64,000 nt of DNA from Protea cynaroides (GCA_028583415.1 CM053269.1:47153888-47217887); one strand, 5' to 3'; shown: positions 1 to 12,125, counted from the first letter of the stretch. Notes: generated by a model from the letters alone, not told the origin. Made by a program: numbers and translations.

Positions 1-660
1 TTCCTTACTTCTGTTCAGTAAGATCCAACAGGCTAGTGCATTAAGGAGGTGCAAAATCAATAGGATCGATCTGGACCAAGAACCATCCCATCAGTTGGAG
101 TGGCATTAGACATTGAGCCATGCTATAGACTGACATTTTATCAAACAGAACATGTAATCGTGTATCCAATTTTAACTCTGAGTATGGTAAATCAAAAATT
201 CTGTTGAACTGAAAACTTTTAATTGTTTAGTTTTCAATTTAAAAGTTTGAACTAGTAAGTGGAGGGACTCTTCATATATAAGACCTCAAGATTTAATCTC
301 ATTAGCAATGTAGGACTATTCCCAATACTCCCCCTCATATGTAACCCCACCGTTATATGGTGTATGTGTGGTAGTATATGTGGAAATACATGACACTTTT
401 GATGTGACTTGGTCCCTCTTTTCAGGTGACATATCCGTGACCGTGTCTATTTTTGGGTGACCGTCCCTCTTTGGTGATCATAGTCCCTCTTTGTGCATTT
501 ATCCTTTTTTAGGATTACTATGAAAGGAAACCTGGAGTTCTGATATCATGTTAAGTTTCTAACTCAAAAATTCGAACTACAAAGTGGAGGGACTCTCCAT
601 ATATAAAACCCTAAGATTCCAATCTCATTAGCAATGTGGGAATATTCCTAATACTAACCA
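1..660. repeat. TE-derived noncoding DNA with two diverged 85-bp direct copies
   Basis: No gene is visible. A segment at about 240-340 and a second at about 568-655 are clearly related. Both read through gtggagggactc, then catatata, then atctcattagcaatgt. They look like remnants of LTR or element-end sequence next to the minus-strand copia relic that follows. No complete LTR boundary could be fixed. Confidence 0.45.
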
Positions 661-681
661 ATATTTTATGGGAACCGATGC

Positions 682-2065
682 TTAATATAGCATCTTGAGC
701 CCAAGGTCAACAAGATGTTGGTGCTTACAAACAACAATGCTATTCTCATCTAGAGTCCTTGAACAAGATATGTGAAGAGAAACTCCATTGGATTGAAGTT
801 GAGAAAGGAATTGTGTACTGGATAGTTCACGCCCTCCATCACATTTAAAGACTTCTGTTAAACTGCCGCTCAACCGTGGGTTGGAAATTCACAAAAAAAT
901 GGAAAAACTCAGACTTCTTCTTCAAAGGATAAAACCAGGAATACATCGAGAAATCATCAATCGGAATCACATAGTAGCGATAGTTTTAAATGCAAGTTAC
1001 AAAGGCAGGACTCCAAAGATCACAATGTATCCTATATATAAAGGTCTTGTACTATGATTAAAGACAATATAAAAGGCAGTATACAACTTTTGCTTGTCTA
1101 GAACAAATGGTAAAACTCTTAGAACCTATTGCCGCTAGAATCTGCACCTAGGTCTTCCGCTATGGGTTCGACCTGTAGAAGACAAAACAAGGCAAAGATG
1201 GGGTCGGGCTTGTGTGCCCCGTGACCTCTCCGATGCTAAAGTTAGGGTACTAGGCTGCAGATAATCAGGGTTAAGCCTGACCTTTAGATATTAAACATGG
1301 TAGAAAGGTTATATCAATACCAATTCGAGGCTGAGTAAAAAAGTGTCAGAGCAAGTGAGGGAACAAGCTCTTAAAATATTGACGTGATTTGACTTTTGGT
1401 GGTTAGAAGTATTTATAGCCATAGTTATGGCTGACGTCATGCACCGCGTAATTTCGTCTTTGCCCTTGTGAATGTTGATAATCTCCGCTTTTGTTCTTTT
1501 TCTTCTCTCTTTTGCCCTTGTTGACTAGTCTTCTCCTTGTTGCATACATGTCAGTTGGTTATTCGAGGAGTAGTCTTTTGAGTTTTGTTGACTAGTTGCC
1601 TGCCACTTTACATGTGTCGTGCATCCATTTGAGGGTATCTATTTGCCCCTAACAAAACCTATAATTGAAACGGCACCAGTGCAAGAGAGAGTGTCAATGA
1701 TCAATTTCTGTGGATGTCCTAATGCATGTGCCACACTTTATCAGAAGCAGAAGTAAATCGGTTGGAGAAGAAAACAGTAGCAATAGCTCCATCACTAGCT
1801 CTATCAATAGTATGCTCGACCTCTATGACATCAGATATATGGGCAAGTTCATAGAGTCTGTTCCTTTCGTTCCCCTGATGCCAAAATCTCCTTGGTCTTG
1901 ATATCGTTAATAACAATCTCATTATCATCAAATTTAAACGAATAAGGATAATCAAATGTTAGCTTGGAAACAGAAAGAAGATTTTTCTGTGTAGTAGGTA
2001 CTAATAGAACATCATTCAGTAGTAATGAAGAATGAGAATTATTAATAGTGTTGTAACCAATATGA
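682..2065 (-). pseudogene. Decayed Ty1/copia polyprotein fragment (protease end, GAG-pre-integrase, integrase)
   Basis: Read on the minus strand, this is a broken copia polyprotein. At about 2040-1900 there is a NVLLVP..KNLLSVSKL-like segment (here DVLLVPTTQKNLLSVSKL), followed by an F.FD.N...I.D..TK.IL.SG-like segment and the WHMH remnant of the GAG-pre-integrase WH.RLGH motif near 1720. Below the insert at 1130-1655 the integrase core resumes at about 1010-690: DLWSPA, then YYVIPIDDFSMYSW with its aspartates, then CDGGRE. Several stops and frame changes are present, so it cannot make a protein. The assignment to copia rests on motif order. The lineage within copia is not resolved. Confidence 0.8.
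1130..1655. mobile_element. About 525-bp insert inside the copia relic, possibly a solo LTR
   Basis: The copia integrase reading is interrupted here. The insert starts TGCCGC and ends near TAACA, so it has TG...CA ends. The heptamer AACCTAT stands on both sides (1123-1129 and 1656-1662), which looks like a target duplication, although 7 bp is longer than the usual 5 bp for an LTR element. No coding sequence is seen inside. A solo LTR is the simplest reading; an unrelated short element is possible. Confidence 0.45.
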
Positions 2066-2103
2066 GATTATGGGAAGCATTGCACCATTTTTGGGGTCTT
2101 CTT

Positions 2104-2240
2104 TGTTGGCCTTTATATTTTAATTGTTAATAAATTAGGTTAACTGGATCAAGTTTAATGAGAAACAATGCCTACGAATCTTACAGACCTGGATCCAACT
2201 GACACCCATGTTGATGGGAGAAAACGACCCTTCTAAGAGG
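2104..2240 (+). repeat. LTR start fragment related to the SIRE-like LTR at 19056
   Basis: This stretch begins TGTTGGCC and matches the start of the 3' LTR at 19056 for roughly 130 bp (ttaactggatcaagtttaatgag here, gctaactggaccaagtttgatgag there, then a cctgcgaac-like stretch). It is an isolated diverged scrap with no partner LTR nearby. Confidence 0.55.
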
Positions 2241-2863
2241 AGACGATTAGATGGGAAGAAAAATTCAACGTAATGATGCTACTAGAACCCTAAAATTTAA
2301 AGATGAGGAAAATCTAAAAGGAAACACTTGAGCCATGAAACGTGTCGTCATAACATATCCAACGCGGAAAAAAAATGTATCCGCAAAAGTCATGAAGTGA
2401 CATTTCGTTTTTACCAAAAAAAATTGAAAAAGGTGACATTTTGTCTTATATAAAAACCAGCATTATTTTACAATTACCACGAATATGTTTAGAAATGGTC
2501 CCCCTTTTTATCGAAAAAAAAAAAAGAGTTCTCCTTTCATATACTTTTTTTGGAAAAAAAGAGAGACATATATTATATATCAAATATTAAATAATGAGAA
2601 AAAAATATATAAACAAGAAACCACCGAAAGCAGTCACAAAAAAATGACAACATTCTGTACAGGCAACGAGTATCCAAGTAGGACCAGCACACATGGAAAG
2701 GAAACCAGACATGAAGGACTGTTGTATTGAAAAGAAAAAGACAATAAAGTTGGAAATCGTGTGGATCCGGATGGAAGAGCAATTTTTGTAGGCGTCTCTG
2801 GTTTCTAACAACACCCATCTGGTTTTCTTCTTCTTCTGTCTAATCTCTACTTCATCTGTTGTT

Positions 2864-2866
<3 letters not shown>
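2241..2866. other. Upstream region of the NLR gene, no other gene
   Basis: AT-rich DNA with A and T runs. It should hold the NLR promoter, but I cannot fix a TATA box or start site with confidence. Small reading frames here are low-complexity and unsupported. Confidence 0.4.

Positions 2867-2896
<30 letters not shown>
2867..2896 (+). repeat. (CT)15 microsatellite in the presumed NLR 5' UTR
   Basis: Fifteen CT dinucleotides end 11 bp before the NLR start codon. CT/GA tracts are common in plant 5' leaders. It is likely length-variable between individuals. Confidence 0.85.
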
Positions 2897-2899
<3 letters not shown>

Positions 2900-2907
2900 A
2901 GGAAAAG

Positions 2908-5900
2908 ATGTCTTCTGTGGGACAACGTATGGGAGGATCGTCCTTCCTTCAGGTGATTTTCGATAGGTTTGATTTTCCTGAGTTGCAGAGCTTCGTTCGT
3001 CGATGGAGTATCGACTTGGCCGAAGTGAAGTCACTGAAACGGACTTCAGCCAAAATTCAGGCGTACTCTGATGAAGCTGAAATGAAGCAGTTCACTAGCG
3101 ATGCTGTGACACTATGGCTTGATGACGTCAAACAATTACTCTATGATGCAGAGGACGTACTGGATGGGTTTGCCACTGAACTTCTACGGCTGAAATTGGA
3201 GTACGAATATCAAACCCACCGTCACCAAGTCCAACAGGTACGTGACCCTTCAACTCGTTCTCTTTTTTTTTTTTTTTTTTTTTTTGGGGTTAAGAAACAC
3301 TATCGTTAGTCCCAAGTGAAAGTAGTATTTTGTCTTTTATTTTATTTTATTTTCTTTTGAAGTCTGGTACAGAGTCTACGGTTTGTAACATCATCGAGGA
3401 GTTGCTGGGAATTGAAGGGTTTAAATCAAAAGTAAGGGATATCAACGAGAGGCTAAAAATTGAAGCACAAGAAGGAGTTGCCTTAGGTTTGAACTCGGGC
3501 ATGGGATCTGAGTCCTCAAAGACCAGGGTATACAGTCAAAAGACTAGTTCTGTAGTGAATATATCTGAAGTTTTCGGTAGAGATGATGATAAGGAGGAGA
3601 TTGTTAAATGGTTGCTCAGAACTCCTCAAAGTTCTAGTAATAATAATTTCTCAGTGCTATCCATAGTTGGCATGGGTGGAGCTGGAAAGACAACCCTTGC
3701 TAAACTTGTTTATAATGATGAGATAGTTGAGAACTCAAAGTATTTTGATCTCAAAGCTTGGGTCTGTGTATCGGACAACTTTGATGAGGCCAGGTTAACC
3801 AAAGAAATTCTTGACTCAGCCACTAAATCTTCCCATACTTCGGATTCATTGGACATGCTGCAGGTGAAACTTCAAGAAACATTGAGCAGGAAAAGATTTT
3901 TATTGATTCTTGATGACATGTGGAACGATGACTATGAAAAATGGTATGCCTTAAGGATTCCTTTTGCATTCGCCAAATCAGGAAGCAAGATTTTGGTCAC
4001 AACACGGAACAAACAAGTTTCATCAATTGTACGCACTGATCCGAATGATCATGATCATGATCTAAAAGGACTATCAGATGATTATTGTTTTGCACTTTTT
4101 AAAAGGCATGCTTTTATGGATAGAAATTCATCTGAAGTGAATCGAAAGTTGGATGAATTTGGACAAAAAATTGTGAAGAAATGTAAAGGTTTACCTTTGG
4201 CGGTAAAGACACTTGCTGGCCTCTTGCGGGTCAAAAAGGAAAATTGGGAGTGGGAAGAGATTTTGGAGAACGAAATATGGGATTTAACAAAGAATAAGAC
4301 TAAAATCCTTCCATCATTGATGTTGAGTTACCATCATCTTCCGCCACTTTTGAAGAGATGCTTTGAATACTGTGCTTTGTTTCCCAAAGACTATGTATTC
4401 TACAAGATTAAATTAGTCTTGTTGTGGATGGCAGAAGGTATTATTCTACCAGATCCAAAAGGAAAGAAACGATTGGAAGATATAGGGGCTTCGTATTTTG
4501 ATGAGCTATTTATGAGGTCATTCTTTGAGTTATCTTTGCTTTCTAATGAGCCAACTTATTCAAAAACAAAATGGGTTAGAAAATATATGATCGATAAGTC
4601 ATTTTTTGAGTCATCCAGTACTAATACAGGATATGAATTTGTGATGCATGATATGATCCATGATTTAGCACAATTTGTTTCTGGTGGAATATATTGCCAA
4701 AGAGTAAAGCATGATATTGACTCATCCCAGGTTCGTACAACCACCCGCCACTTGTCCTGTCTAACACAGAATTTTACAGTTGAGGCGACTGAATATAAGG
4801 CCCTGAAAAGCTTACGCACCATTTTTGGTATCGGGGTGGTTCATAAATCTAGGCGAATTCCAATTCATTTCCAATTCCAATTCTTGCGTGTGCTATGTTT
4901 CGGATTTCGTAACATTCGTGAGTTGCCTGATTCAATTGGCAAGTTGAAACATCTAAGGTTTTTTGATCTCATATATTGTAGAAATATTGAGAGGTTACCT
5001 GACTCAATTACAACTCTTTACAATCTACAAACTTTGATACTAATTGGCTGCACAAAGCTCAAAGAGTTGCCTGAAGATATTGGTAACCTCGTAAACCTTC
5101 GACATCTTTGCCTCCCCACAAACTATTATTATGAAGGGTGCAATTTCCATAAAATGCCATTAGGAGTGGGTAACTTAACAGGTCTTCAAACGTTGAATCA
5201 ATTCATTGCCAGTTCAAAAAATAGTAGTGCATTGAGGGAATTTTCCCAACTCCGTGGAAGTTTGGAAATTTCAAAATTGGAAAATTTTGGCAATATTAAT
5301 GGGGCAGAAACCATGGTGGGCAACTTAAATTTGAAGAACAAGCCGCACATTCTTGGGTTAGAGCTGCGTTGGAGTTATTTGGGGAAAGATGAAAAATTAG
5401 AAGAGAATGTACTTGACCAATTAAAGCCTCATACTAATCTTGAAGCACTATGGATTGAAAACTATGGTGGTACGAGGTTCCCAAGATGGATGGAGCATCC
5501 TTTTTCCTTCTCTAATTTAGGGACCTTGTATCTTGTTAATTGCCGCAAATGCAGATTCTTGCCTCATTTGAAGCAATTACCTTTGCTAAAACACTTACGG
5601 ATCGAAGGCAATTGTGCTATGAAAATGGTGGGAAGTGAATTATATGGGGATAGCTCATCATCATCATTTAATGTTAAACAATTTCGATCATTGGAGACAT
5701 TACATATTGAAAGTATGGAAGAGTGGGAGGATTGGCCAGAAGTGGATGAAGAAGGAGGAGGACAATTCCCTTGCCTCTACGAGTTGACTATAAAAGAATG
5801 TCCCAAGCTTAAGAAATTCTCCCACCATTTTCCTAGCTTGGTGATTCTGAGAACTGAAAAATGTGGTGACCTAAGAGAACTACCGCGGCTTCTTCCTTCG

Positions 5901-7420
5901 GTACTAAAGCTCTCTATTTGGAAATGTCCAAAATTGGTGGTACTTCCAAGTCTTCCATCCATTGAGTGGTTGTATTTGAGCGGCTGTGACCAAATAACAA
6001 CATTATCCAACTCTAACCACCCATCATCGTCATCAACATCAGGATCAGCAACATGTGTACAAAACTCATTCCCTTGCCTCAAAAAGTTATCCATTTTTTT
6101 TGTCCTTATTTGAGAGAATTACCATGCACCCTTCCTTTGTTGGAGTCACTTGAGATAGTAGATTGCAAAGAATTTTGTTTCCATCCCATGCTTCCATCTA
6201 TCAAGGAGTTGAAGTTAAAAAGGTGCAAGGGAATGACGGCACCAGACAACAAAATGCTGCTTGAACTCTCATCACTTGTCTCCCTGACTATTAATGAAGT
6301 GTCAGATCTCAAATCGCTATCTAATGGATTTATGCAACACTTGACAACACTTCAACAATTAAAAATTTTAAATTGTAGAGAGCTTTCAGTTCTTCTGCAG
6401 AACGAGATTGGGATTGATCTCCTTCCTTCAAGCTTGCAGCATTTGTGCATCCATGATTGTGACAACATAGGGAACCTACCACAAAGCATGTGCAACCTCA
6501 ATTGTCTTCAAGAACTAACAATTGAAGGGGCAAAAGGATTCACATCCTTGTCTGAGGGGCTGCAAAACCTGACGTCCCTCCGATTTCTTCGAATATCAAG
6601 ATGTCAGAATTTGGAGTCATTACTTGAGAAACATCACACTCTAATGTCTCTCTGGGAATTTATAATAGAAAGTTGCCCAGCTCTTGTGTCCTTCCAAGAA
6701 ACTAGGTTACCCAGTGCGCTTCAAAAATTGGTGATCAGAGATTGCAAAAATTTGGAGTCACTACCTAAGGAACTCCACACTTTAACGTCTCTCCAGGAAC
6801 TTGTAATTGAAAGTTTCCCTGCTCTTGTATCCTTCCAGATAACAGGGTTACCAACTACACTTCAAAAATTGGAGATCAGAGATTGCAAGAATCTGGAGTC
6901 ACTACCCAAGGAGCTTCACACTTTATCGTCTCTACGGGAATTTGTAATAAAAAATTGCCCTGCTCTTGTATCCTTCCAGGTAACAGGGTTACCCACTATG
7001 CTTCAAAAATTGGAGATTAGAGATAGCAAGAATCTGGATTTCCTAGCAAAGGGACTACATAAACTCATGAATCTTCGACATCTGAAGATTGTAGAATGCT
7101 CTTCTCTCATAGGCTGCAAGAGTCAAGAAATCATCCTCTGTGGGCATCTCACCAGTCTTCAATCTCTCTCCATTGGTGGATTTCCTGCTCTCATTTCCAT
7201 TCCAAAGGGCATGCTTCCCACCAAGCTTCAATCTTTTTACATCAACGACTGTCCAATTCTTGAATCCCTATATGATGGACTCTCTGATCTAACTTCTCTT
7301 GAAGGTGTGTATATCCGGAACTGTCCAATGCTAAGACAACGGTACCATGCGAAGGAAGGAGAAGAGTGGTCTAAGATTACCCAGATACCTAGAGTATATA
7401 TAGATGGCCAAGAATTGTAA
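2908..7420 (+). CDS. CC-NBS-LRR disease resistance protein (RPP13-like protein 1 type), one intron, frameshifted in the LRR
   Basis: Intracellular immune receptor of the CNL class. NLRs of this class detect pathogen effectors, exchange ADP for ATP and signal cell death. Exon 1 (2908-3237, 110 aa) is the Rx-type coiled coil with AEDVLDGF at residues 81-88. Exon 2 starts at 3363. In the spliced protein the NB-ARC motifs are P-loop GMGGAGKTT (213-221), kinase-2 LLILDDMW (290-297), RNBS-B GSKILVTTR (317-325), GLPLA (386-390), RNBS-D CFEYCALFP (443-451) and MHD (538-540), all intact. Leucine-rich repeats follow to the stop at 7418-7420. One break: at an eight-T run (6094-6101) the frame shifts. 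Upstream reading stops at 6111-6113, while the LRR continues uninterrupted in another frame to 7420. One T is missing there, or two are extra. With the frame open the protein would be about 1460 aa, normal for this group. The start was chosen because it opens the coiled coil and is followed by a clean phase-0 GT-AG intron. It may be a pseudogene, a truncated allele or a sequencing error. Confidence 0.93.
3238..3362 (+). other. NLR intron (125 bp, GT-AG)
   Basis: The donor follows CCAACAG and reads GTACGT. The acceptor AG is at 3361-3362, after a TTTTATTTTATTT-rich tract. A run of about twenty T residues lies inside. Both exon ends are in phase 0, and the coiled coil to NB-ARC linker reads through. 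The position right after the Rx-N domain is plausible for this NLR group. Confidence 0.8.
6680..7060 (+). repeat. 141-bp tandem duplications within the NLR LRR region
   Basis: Units start at 6680, 6821 and 6962, exactly 141 bp (47 residues, two LRRs) apart. Each reads ALVSFQ..., LQKL.IRD.KNL, then K.LH.L. The first two are nearly identical and the third decays after its first half. Conserved positions keep the LRR scaffold. Changes between units fall largely at exposed positions. Confidence 0.85.
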
Positions 7421-7862
7421 CAAATCTTGATCTGTGTTATGTAAGGTATTTCTTCTACCGTTAGAAATATATGATTTCTATCTTTATTTTATGTGATGTA
7501 CGTGTAAATTTAATTTAAAGCAATTTCTCCTTGTAGGAGAATGACGAGATACGAAGTGCATGACTGAATGGCACAACAGGCACACAGAGGAAGAGCAGAT
7601 GATTACTAGTATGGAAACTTTTCTCACATGGAATTCTTCTCTTTAAAAATGCAATATGGCATTTGTATGATATTTTCAGTTGATCAGCTGCCTACCGTTG
7701 TATCTATTAGTTATCACTTATTTGCTTCGATTGGACACCAAACATAATGGAAGCTTTGGTACAAGAGGAATCTGTTCTACAAATCAGCAAGTTATATTAT
7801 CTGAGTACATTCCAAGGTGCAGGTTTAACTTCTCTCTCTCTCTCACACACACAGACTCATAC
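7421..7862. other. NLR 3' flank, no gene
   Basis: AT-rich sequence with TATTTTATG and TTTAATTTAAAG patches that could serve as polyadenylation signals, and short CT/CA repeats at about 7832-7860. No coding feature is supported. Confidence 0.4.
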
Positions 7863-8830
7863 ACCTTTTTTTTTTTTGCTAAAGATCATAAATGAATATA
7901 ATGATATGAAAAGAATTTATAAAAGAATCAAAGGCTTAAAAACAAACTAAAGAGGGACCTAACCCCATCTTCGGCATTGTCATGAGCAGGGAAGGGGCCA
8001 ACAACCTCTGAAAACCTTAATTGAAGTGAAAACAGAGACGAACCTGGGCGTCCCAGGCTACCACCATTGGAACAAACAGGAGAGGAGAGAGCCAAAACAT
8101 TAAAGGATTATGTACGAACCGTCGATCGTGACAGTGCATCCGCCACCATTTTAATTTCTTGAACATAGGAACACAGTGCGTTAGTTGCCATTGAATTTGA
8201 TAAAGGTAATCGGTAAGATTAATTTCCTTTTTCACATACACATTAATTTCCTTTTTCAGCTCTTTGCATAATTATTGAAAAGTCAATTTTGGGGTTATTA
8301 ATTAAGTCCATTCTCATTTTGTCCTCCTCTCTAGGTACATATGTCTGTCTTGTTCCATCAACCTTCTCCCATTATTGTATTACGCATGTGAGGAAGAGGT
8401 TAATTAATGCTCATAAAACAAACAGAGCATTAGTGATTTTAACAATATTTTTTTTTGTTGAAGAAATGGTTGTTTAGGTTAGTTTAATGTAATTGAAGTA
8501 CAGTTACTTTTTGGTTTCTAAGGAGAGGAGTATCCATCCACTGATCCACAAGAAGGGATAAAGACCCAGATCCCCGGCCTGGGAAAGTGGTGAGCTGCAG
8601 TGACATCTCAAAGGTGAAATTAAACTTTCAGAATGCCACAATTAAGGGAAGAAACCTTCCGGATCAGGAGCTGCATCAGATTATTCAAGGCGATAAGCAG
8701 AACCTCAGTATGACCTTTATTTAAACCCTGAGCCAGTGCCATGGTTTCAGCCATTAAAGGTGAGTACTCATAGGAAAGAAGGCTCTTCTGATTAACTGAG
8801 TCTAGACTAGTTTGACTGGTTTTAGCTTTT
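7863..8830 (-). mobile_element. 5'-truncated LINE tail (RNase H end, 3' UTR, poly-A)
   Basis: On the minus strand an RNase H piece (YEYSPLMAETMALAQGL, about 8790-8710) is followed after a gap by a second piece with VADALSRST (about 8145-8120), then the 3' UTR motif gacaatgccgaagatgggg shared with the LINE tails at 23150 and 26120. The element ends in a poly-A tract, seen as T residues at 7865-7877. The two RNase H pieces are too far apart, so about 350 bp of other DNA probably lies between them at 8250-8570. Stops make it noncoding. Confidence 0.6.
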
Positions 8831-9599
8831 TATGCTTCATATGAAACAATTAATTAAATTGAATTCAGATTTATATGAAATGTCATTTAAAATATCCCTT
8901 CTCCAATCATTCGATGAAGTAGGCTTAATAGCACAATAATTTGCATTGAAACAAGCCTGTACATGTTCTTGTGTTTTTATAATAATCTTTTGATAGGGTC
9001 AGGTACATCTCCTTCAAATATTGCTGTCTTTTTTTCTTTTTTGGTAAAATTCAAATATTGTTGTCTAACCTTCGGAATCTGCTAACACATTATTGCCCAG
9101 TAGGTTACTGCTGAAAAGTCATAGTCCATGAGGGGCTAAAATCATTAAACTAGTCATTTATATCTATGGCTCTGATAGCATCTGTTCTTAAGGCCAAATT
9201 TGATCCATACTTTTTTACTTCGAGCAAGACAGTGTTTGTCTTCTGCTCCACATACTTGGCATGAGAAATCAGCAAACTATTTATGGTGAACTAGTCTTTA
9301 ATAGACTGCAATATCAACAGCATTTCCACAAGGCAACTTTAACCCTAGGAGCCTTGATCTGCCTCATTTTTTTTTTAATCCCTATAAAATCTTGCTGATT
9401 GACTTAAGTATGCAACATGAGCAACATGTTCCCTTTTATTTGTCGTCAAGAGTAACCAGATTTTACAGAGAAGCAACCAGATTTTGTATGCTTCCAAATC
9501 CTTTTGTCTGCAGTTCCCTGGAAGATATCAGAATTTGATTGTAGCTCTTATTAAATAAGAATAATCTCAATTTGAATAATCTCAATCTTTCATATATTT
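8831..9599. other. No recognisable feature
   Basis: AT-rich unique-looking sequence with no open frame of interest and no repeat I can identify. Confidence 0.4.
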
Positions 9600-10242
9600 T
9601 GAATAAAGGATACGTACATATATATACAAGATACCTTGTCGGTTACAACAATTTCAAAATTCAAAATAATTCAAAACTCATCCGTTTGGATAGAGTTTGA
9701 ATTGGTTACACTAATTGTTTGCATGATCTTAAGAGCTATTGATGTGGCAGGTGGTTACAACTCAACCCATTTGTAACAATTTCAAAATTCAAAATAATTC
9801 AAAACTCATCCGTTTGGATAGAGTTTGAATTAGTTACAATTCTTTGATTCTTAGCTTGATATTAGGAATTGATTATCCATTAATATCGTATAAGGATAGA
9901 ATATCCTTAATATCCCCCCTCAAGTGAAAGTCGATCTTGCACTGATCTTCAACTTGTCACGTAGGATACCGAATCGACTACGAGATAGTGGTTTTGTGAG
10001 GATATCTGTGATCTGATCATGAGTGGAGATGAACCGAACCTCTAGTAACATCTGGGCAACGAGCTGACGAACATAATGAAAGTCGATTCAATGTGTTACA
10101 CTCACTCGTCCTGACATTTCCTTCTCAGTACATAAGGTATGTCAGTTTCTCAAAACTCGGTTACAATTCTTTGATTCTTAACTTGATATTGGGAATTGAT
10201 TATCCATTAATAACGTGTAAGGATAGAATATCCTTAATAGCT
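9600..10242 (-). pseudogene. Copia 3' end: RNase H tail plus two LTR fragments
   Basis: Minus-strand translation of about 10110-9925 gives the copia RNase H tail: IDFHYVRQ, then VRFISTHDQITDILTKPLSR (canonical F..T.DQ.AD.FTKPL). A polypurine tract (GAGGGGGGA on the minus strand, about 9915-9923) follows and marks the LTR start near 9913. The LTR continues to lower coordinates and contains a duplicated 65-bp segment (about 9650-9715 and 9771-9836). A second copy of the LTR start lies at 10161-10242, directly against the coding remnant, so most of the element has been deleted. Confidence 0.7.
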
Positions 10243-10780
10243 CTTGGATTCTTAGAAGGGAAAAAAAGACTGCAACTTCCCAGAATTCTAGAATCTTTTA
10301 TAAGGATGAAGTAGACCCGAAATTTTAAAAAATAAAATAAAATAAAATAAAATAATATCTGAAGTTTTAGCAGGCTTTGTGGAAGTAATATAATCATCAG
10401 GTCCATCACCATAATTCAATATCCATGTCTGATCCCAAATAGAAGTCTCAGCACCTGATCCCACTCTTCAGCAGGACCCCTGTTTCAGTGGCTCTCTACA
10501 TTTGCAGTGATCTTCCAAAACCAGGAAGAAGAATATCTAGAAAGTCCGACTAAAATTTTTTTTCCTTACAAAATCTGCACCATAGAGCTTGAAGCTGGTT
10601 TATAACTCATCACCTTTTCGTTTTGCTTCACATGACATTCCATTTCTTCCAACATCTACGTTTATACTTCAAAAGTTATTTAAATTAGGGTAATAATGAT
10701 TTTAAAAAATAGTTTGAATCAATTTCTTTTTCATCAATTTTAATTGCAATAAGATTTGCTTTGATAAACATGACAAATAA
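10243..10780. other. AT-rich spacer, no gene
   Basis: Contains an (AAAAT)n-like run at about 10325-10355. No coding or RNA feature is supported. It ends at the 5' LTR of the gypsy element. Confidence 0.4.
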
Positions 10781-11585
10781 TGATGCAGTCCAACTACGAA
10801 GATCGGCCCGCATCAAAGCCCAAGCTTACAAAGCCCGCTTGGCCCAAGACCAAGGTATGAACCAAGCTACAAAAGAACCAATGAACCTGGCCATTGCTCC
10901 TTAAAACCAGTCCCTTTTTGGTGACCTTTCAAGTCTTTAGTGGATAATGAGGTGACATTTTCTATTCAATGGTTCTAGAGTCTTCTCTACATTGGAGCTT
11001 GCATCAAGACATTGAACCTAGCATCAATACCTTGGACCTTGAATCAAGACTTTGGAACTTGCATCAATACTCATTGGAGTAACCCCTTGCATTGGAAGAG
11101 TCTATTTTTTTTAATCTATCATTTATTGTTTTCTATTTTGTATTTTCAACCCTTGGATTTAAAGATATGATTGTCTTTTTATTTTCTCTATTATGCCTAT
11201 AAAAGGCCACCAAAGTAGTTTGTATTGCAGAGACAATCTGAAGTGATTCTTATGAATGAAATTTGCCTAAGTGCAATTCTTGAACCTAGAAGAGTTCTCC
11301 CTTGAAACCTTGAAGAAGTTTCATTCCATCCTAAAAGAGTTGGAATTTTATTCTTCACCTACATCCTAGAAGAGTTGTAGGCCACATTTGGAGTTGATTT
11401 ACATCCTAGAGGAGAAGTAAGTCATCCCACCTTCACTTCTATCAATTATATCATTTTCTTTCTTTACCTTTAAAAAATTTCAAAATCTATTTTTGCATTT
11501 CACCTCCTTTTTGATTCATTTGATTTTGTATAAATCCACTATCCCGATCCATTATTTTTTCGTAAGCCGAAATCGGCCTACATCA
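10781..11585 (+). repeat. 5' LTR of the gypsy element (805 bp)
   Basis: Starts TGATGCAG, ends CCTACATCA and matches 16001-16683. It contains TATAAAAGG at about 11208-11216, a likely promoter TATA box, with the transcript start expected shortly downstream. Its first 120 bp are a copy of the polyprotein C-terminus (see the pol entry). Confidence 0.92.
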
Positions 11586-11587
11586 TT

Positions 11588-11599
11588 TGGTATCAGAGC
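11588..11599 (+). other. Primer binding site (initiator tRNA-Met)
   Basis: TGGTATCAGAGC lies 2 nt after the 5' LTR. It is complementary to the 3' end of initiator tRNA-Met, the usual minus-strand primer for this group. Confidence 0.9.
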
Positions 11600-11616
11600 A
11601 AAGGACGAGAGATATT

Positions 11617-12125
11617 ATGGGTCCAAAATTTCGAGGTGGTCGAGGTAGTCTAGGTGGCCGAGGTAGTCGCACTACCACCATCAATGATGATGCATTAGCA
11701 CAAGCCTTACAAATACAACAACAAATGCAAGAACAAATTCAGAACCTTACTCTCGAGGTTTAGAGACTACGAGAAGGTAACAATCCACCAAATTAAAGAG
11801 AAGATAGATCTGATGATTCCTTATCAGTAGGATCCAAACCCATAACAAAAGGGTTTTGTTCACACTACCCTCAAGGAGGTCGAGAACGGGACTGGGAAAA
11901 AGAAGTCAATAGGGATATTCTGGAGTTTTCAGGTACTGATCCTCCTGATGAAATTCTTGATTGGCTAACTCTTGTAAATGAAGTTTTGAGCATAGAAATG
12001 TCCAAGACAATCATCGGGTTGACATCATCTCCATGCGCCTTCGAGGCAAGGCCATTGCTTAGTGGCGACGTGAGAAGCAAACACGTCAATCCATTGACAA
12101 AGCTCCCATCACTTCATGGAGAAAG
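11617..12125 (+). pseudogene. Gypsy gag N-terminal half, broken
   Basis: Starts at ATG 11617 (MGPKFRGGRG), 18 nt after the primer site. It carries the gag core FSGTDPPDEILDWL. Stops interrupt it at 11761 (TAG) and near 11794 (TAA). A frame change around 12003 puts the rest in the pol frame, where a further TAG at 12060 replaces the first Trp of the expected W-W pair after AIA. Gag would form the virus-like particle in the cytoplasm. Confidence 0.8.

Noticed and set aside
4556..4822. Minus-strand frames inside the NLR (also 5777-6094 and 6106-6312)
   Set aside because: Shadows of the NLR coding strand without domains.
8017..8241. 74-codon frame on the minus strand as a gene
   Set aside because: The useful reading (VADALSRST) is in another frame and belongs to a LINE RNase H tail.
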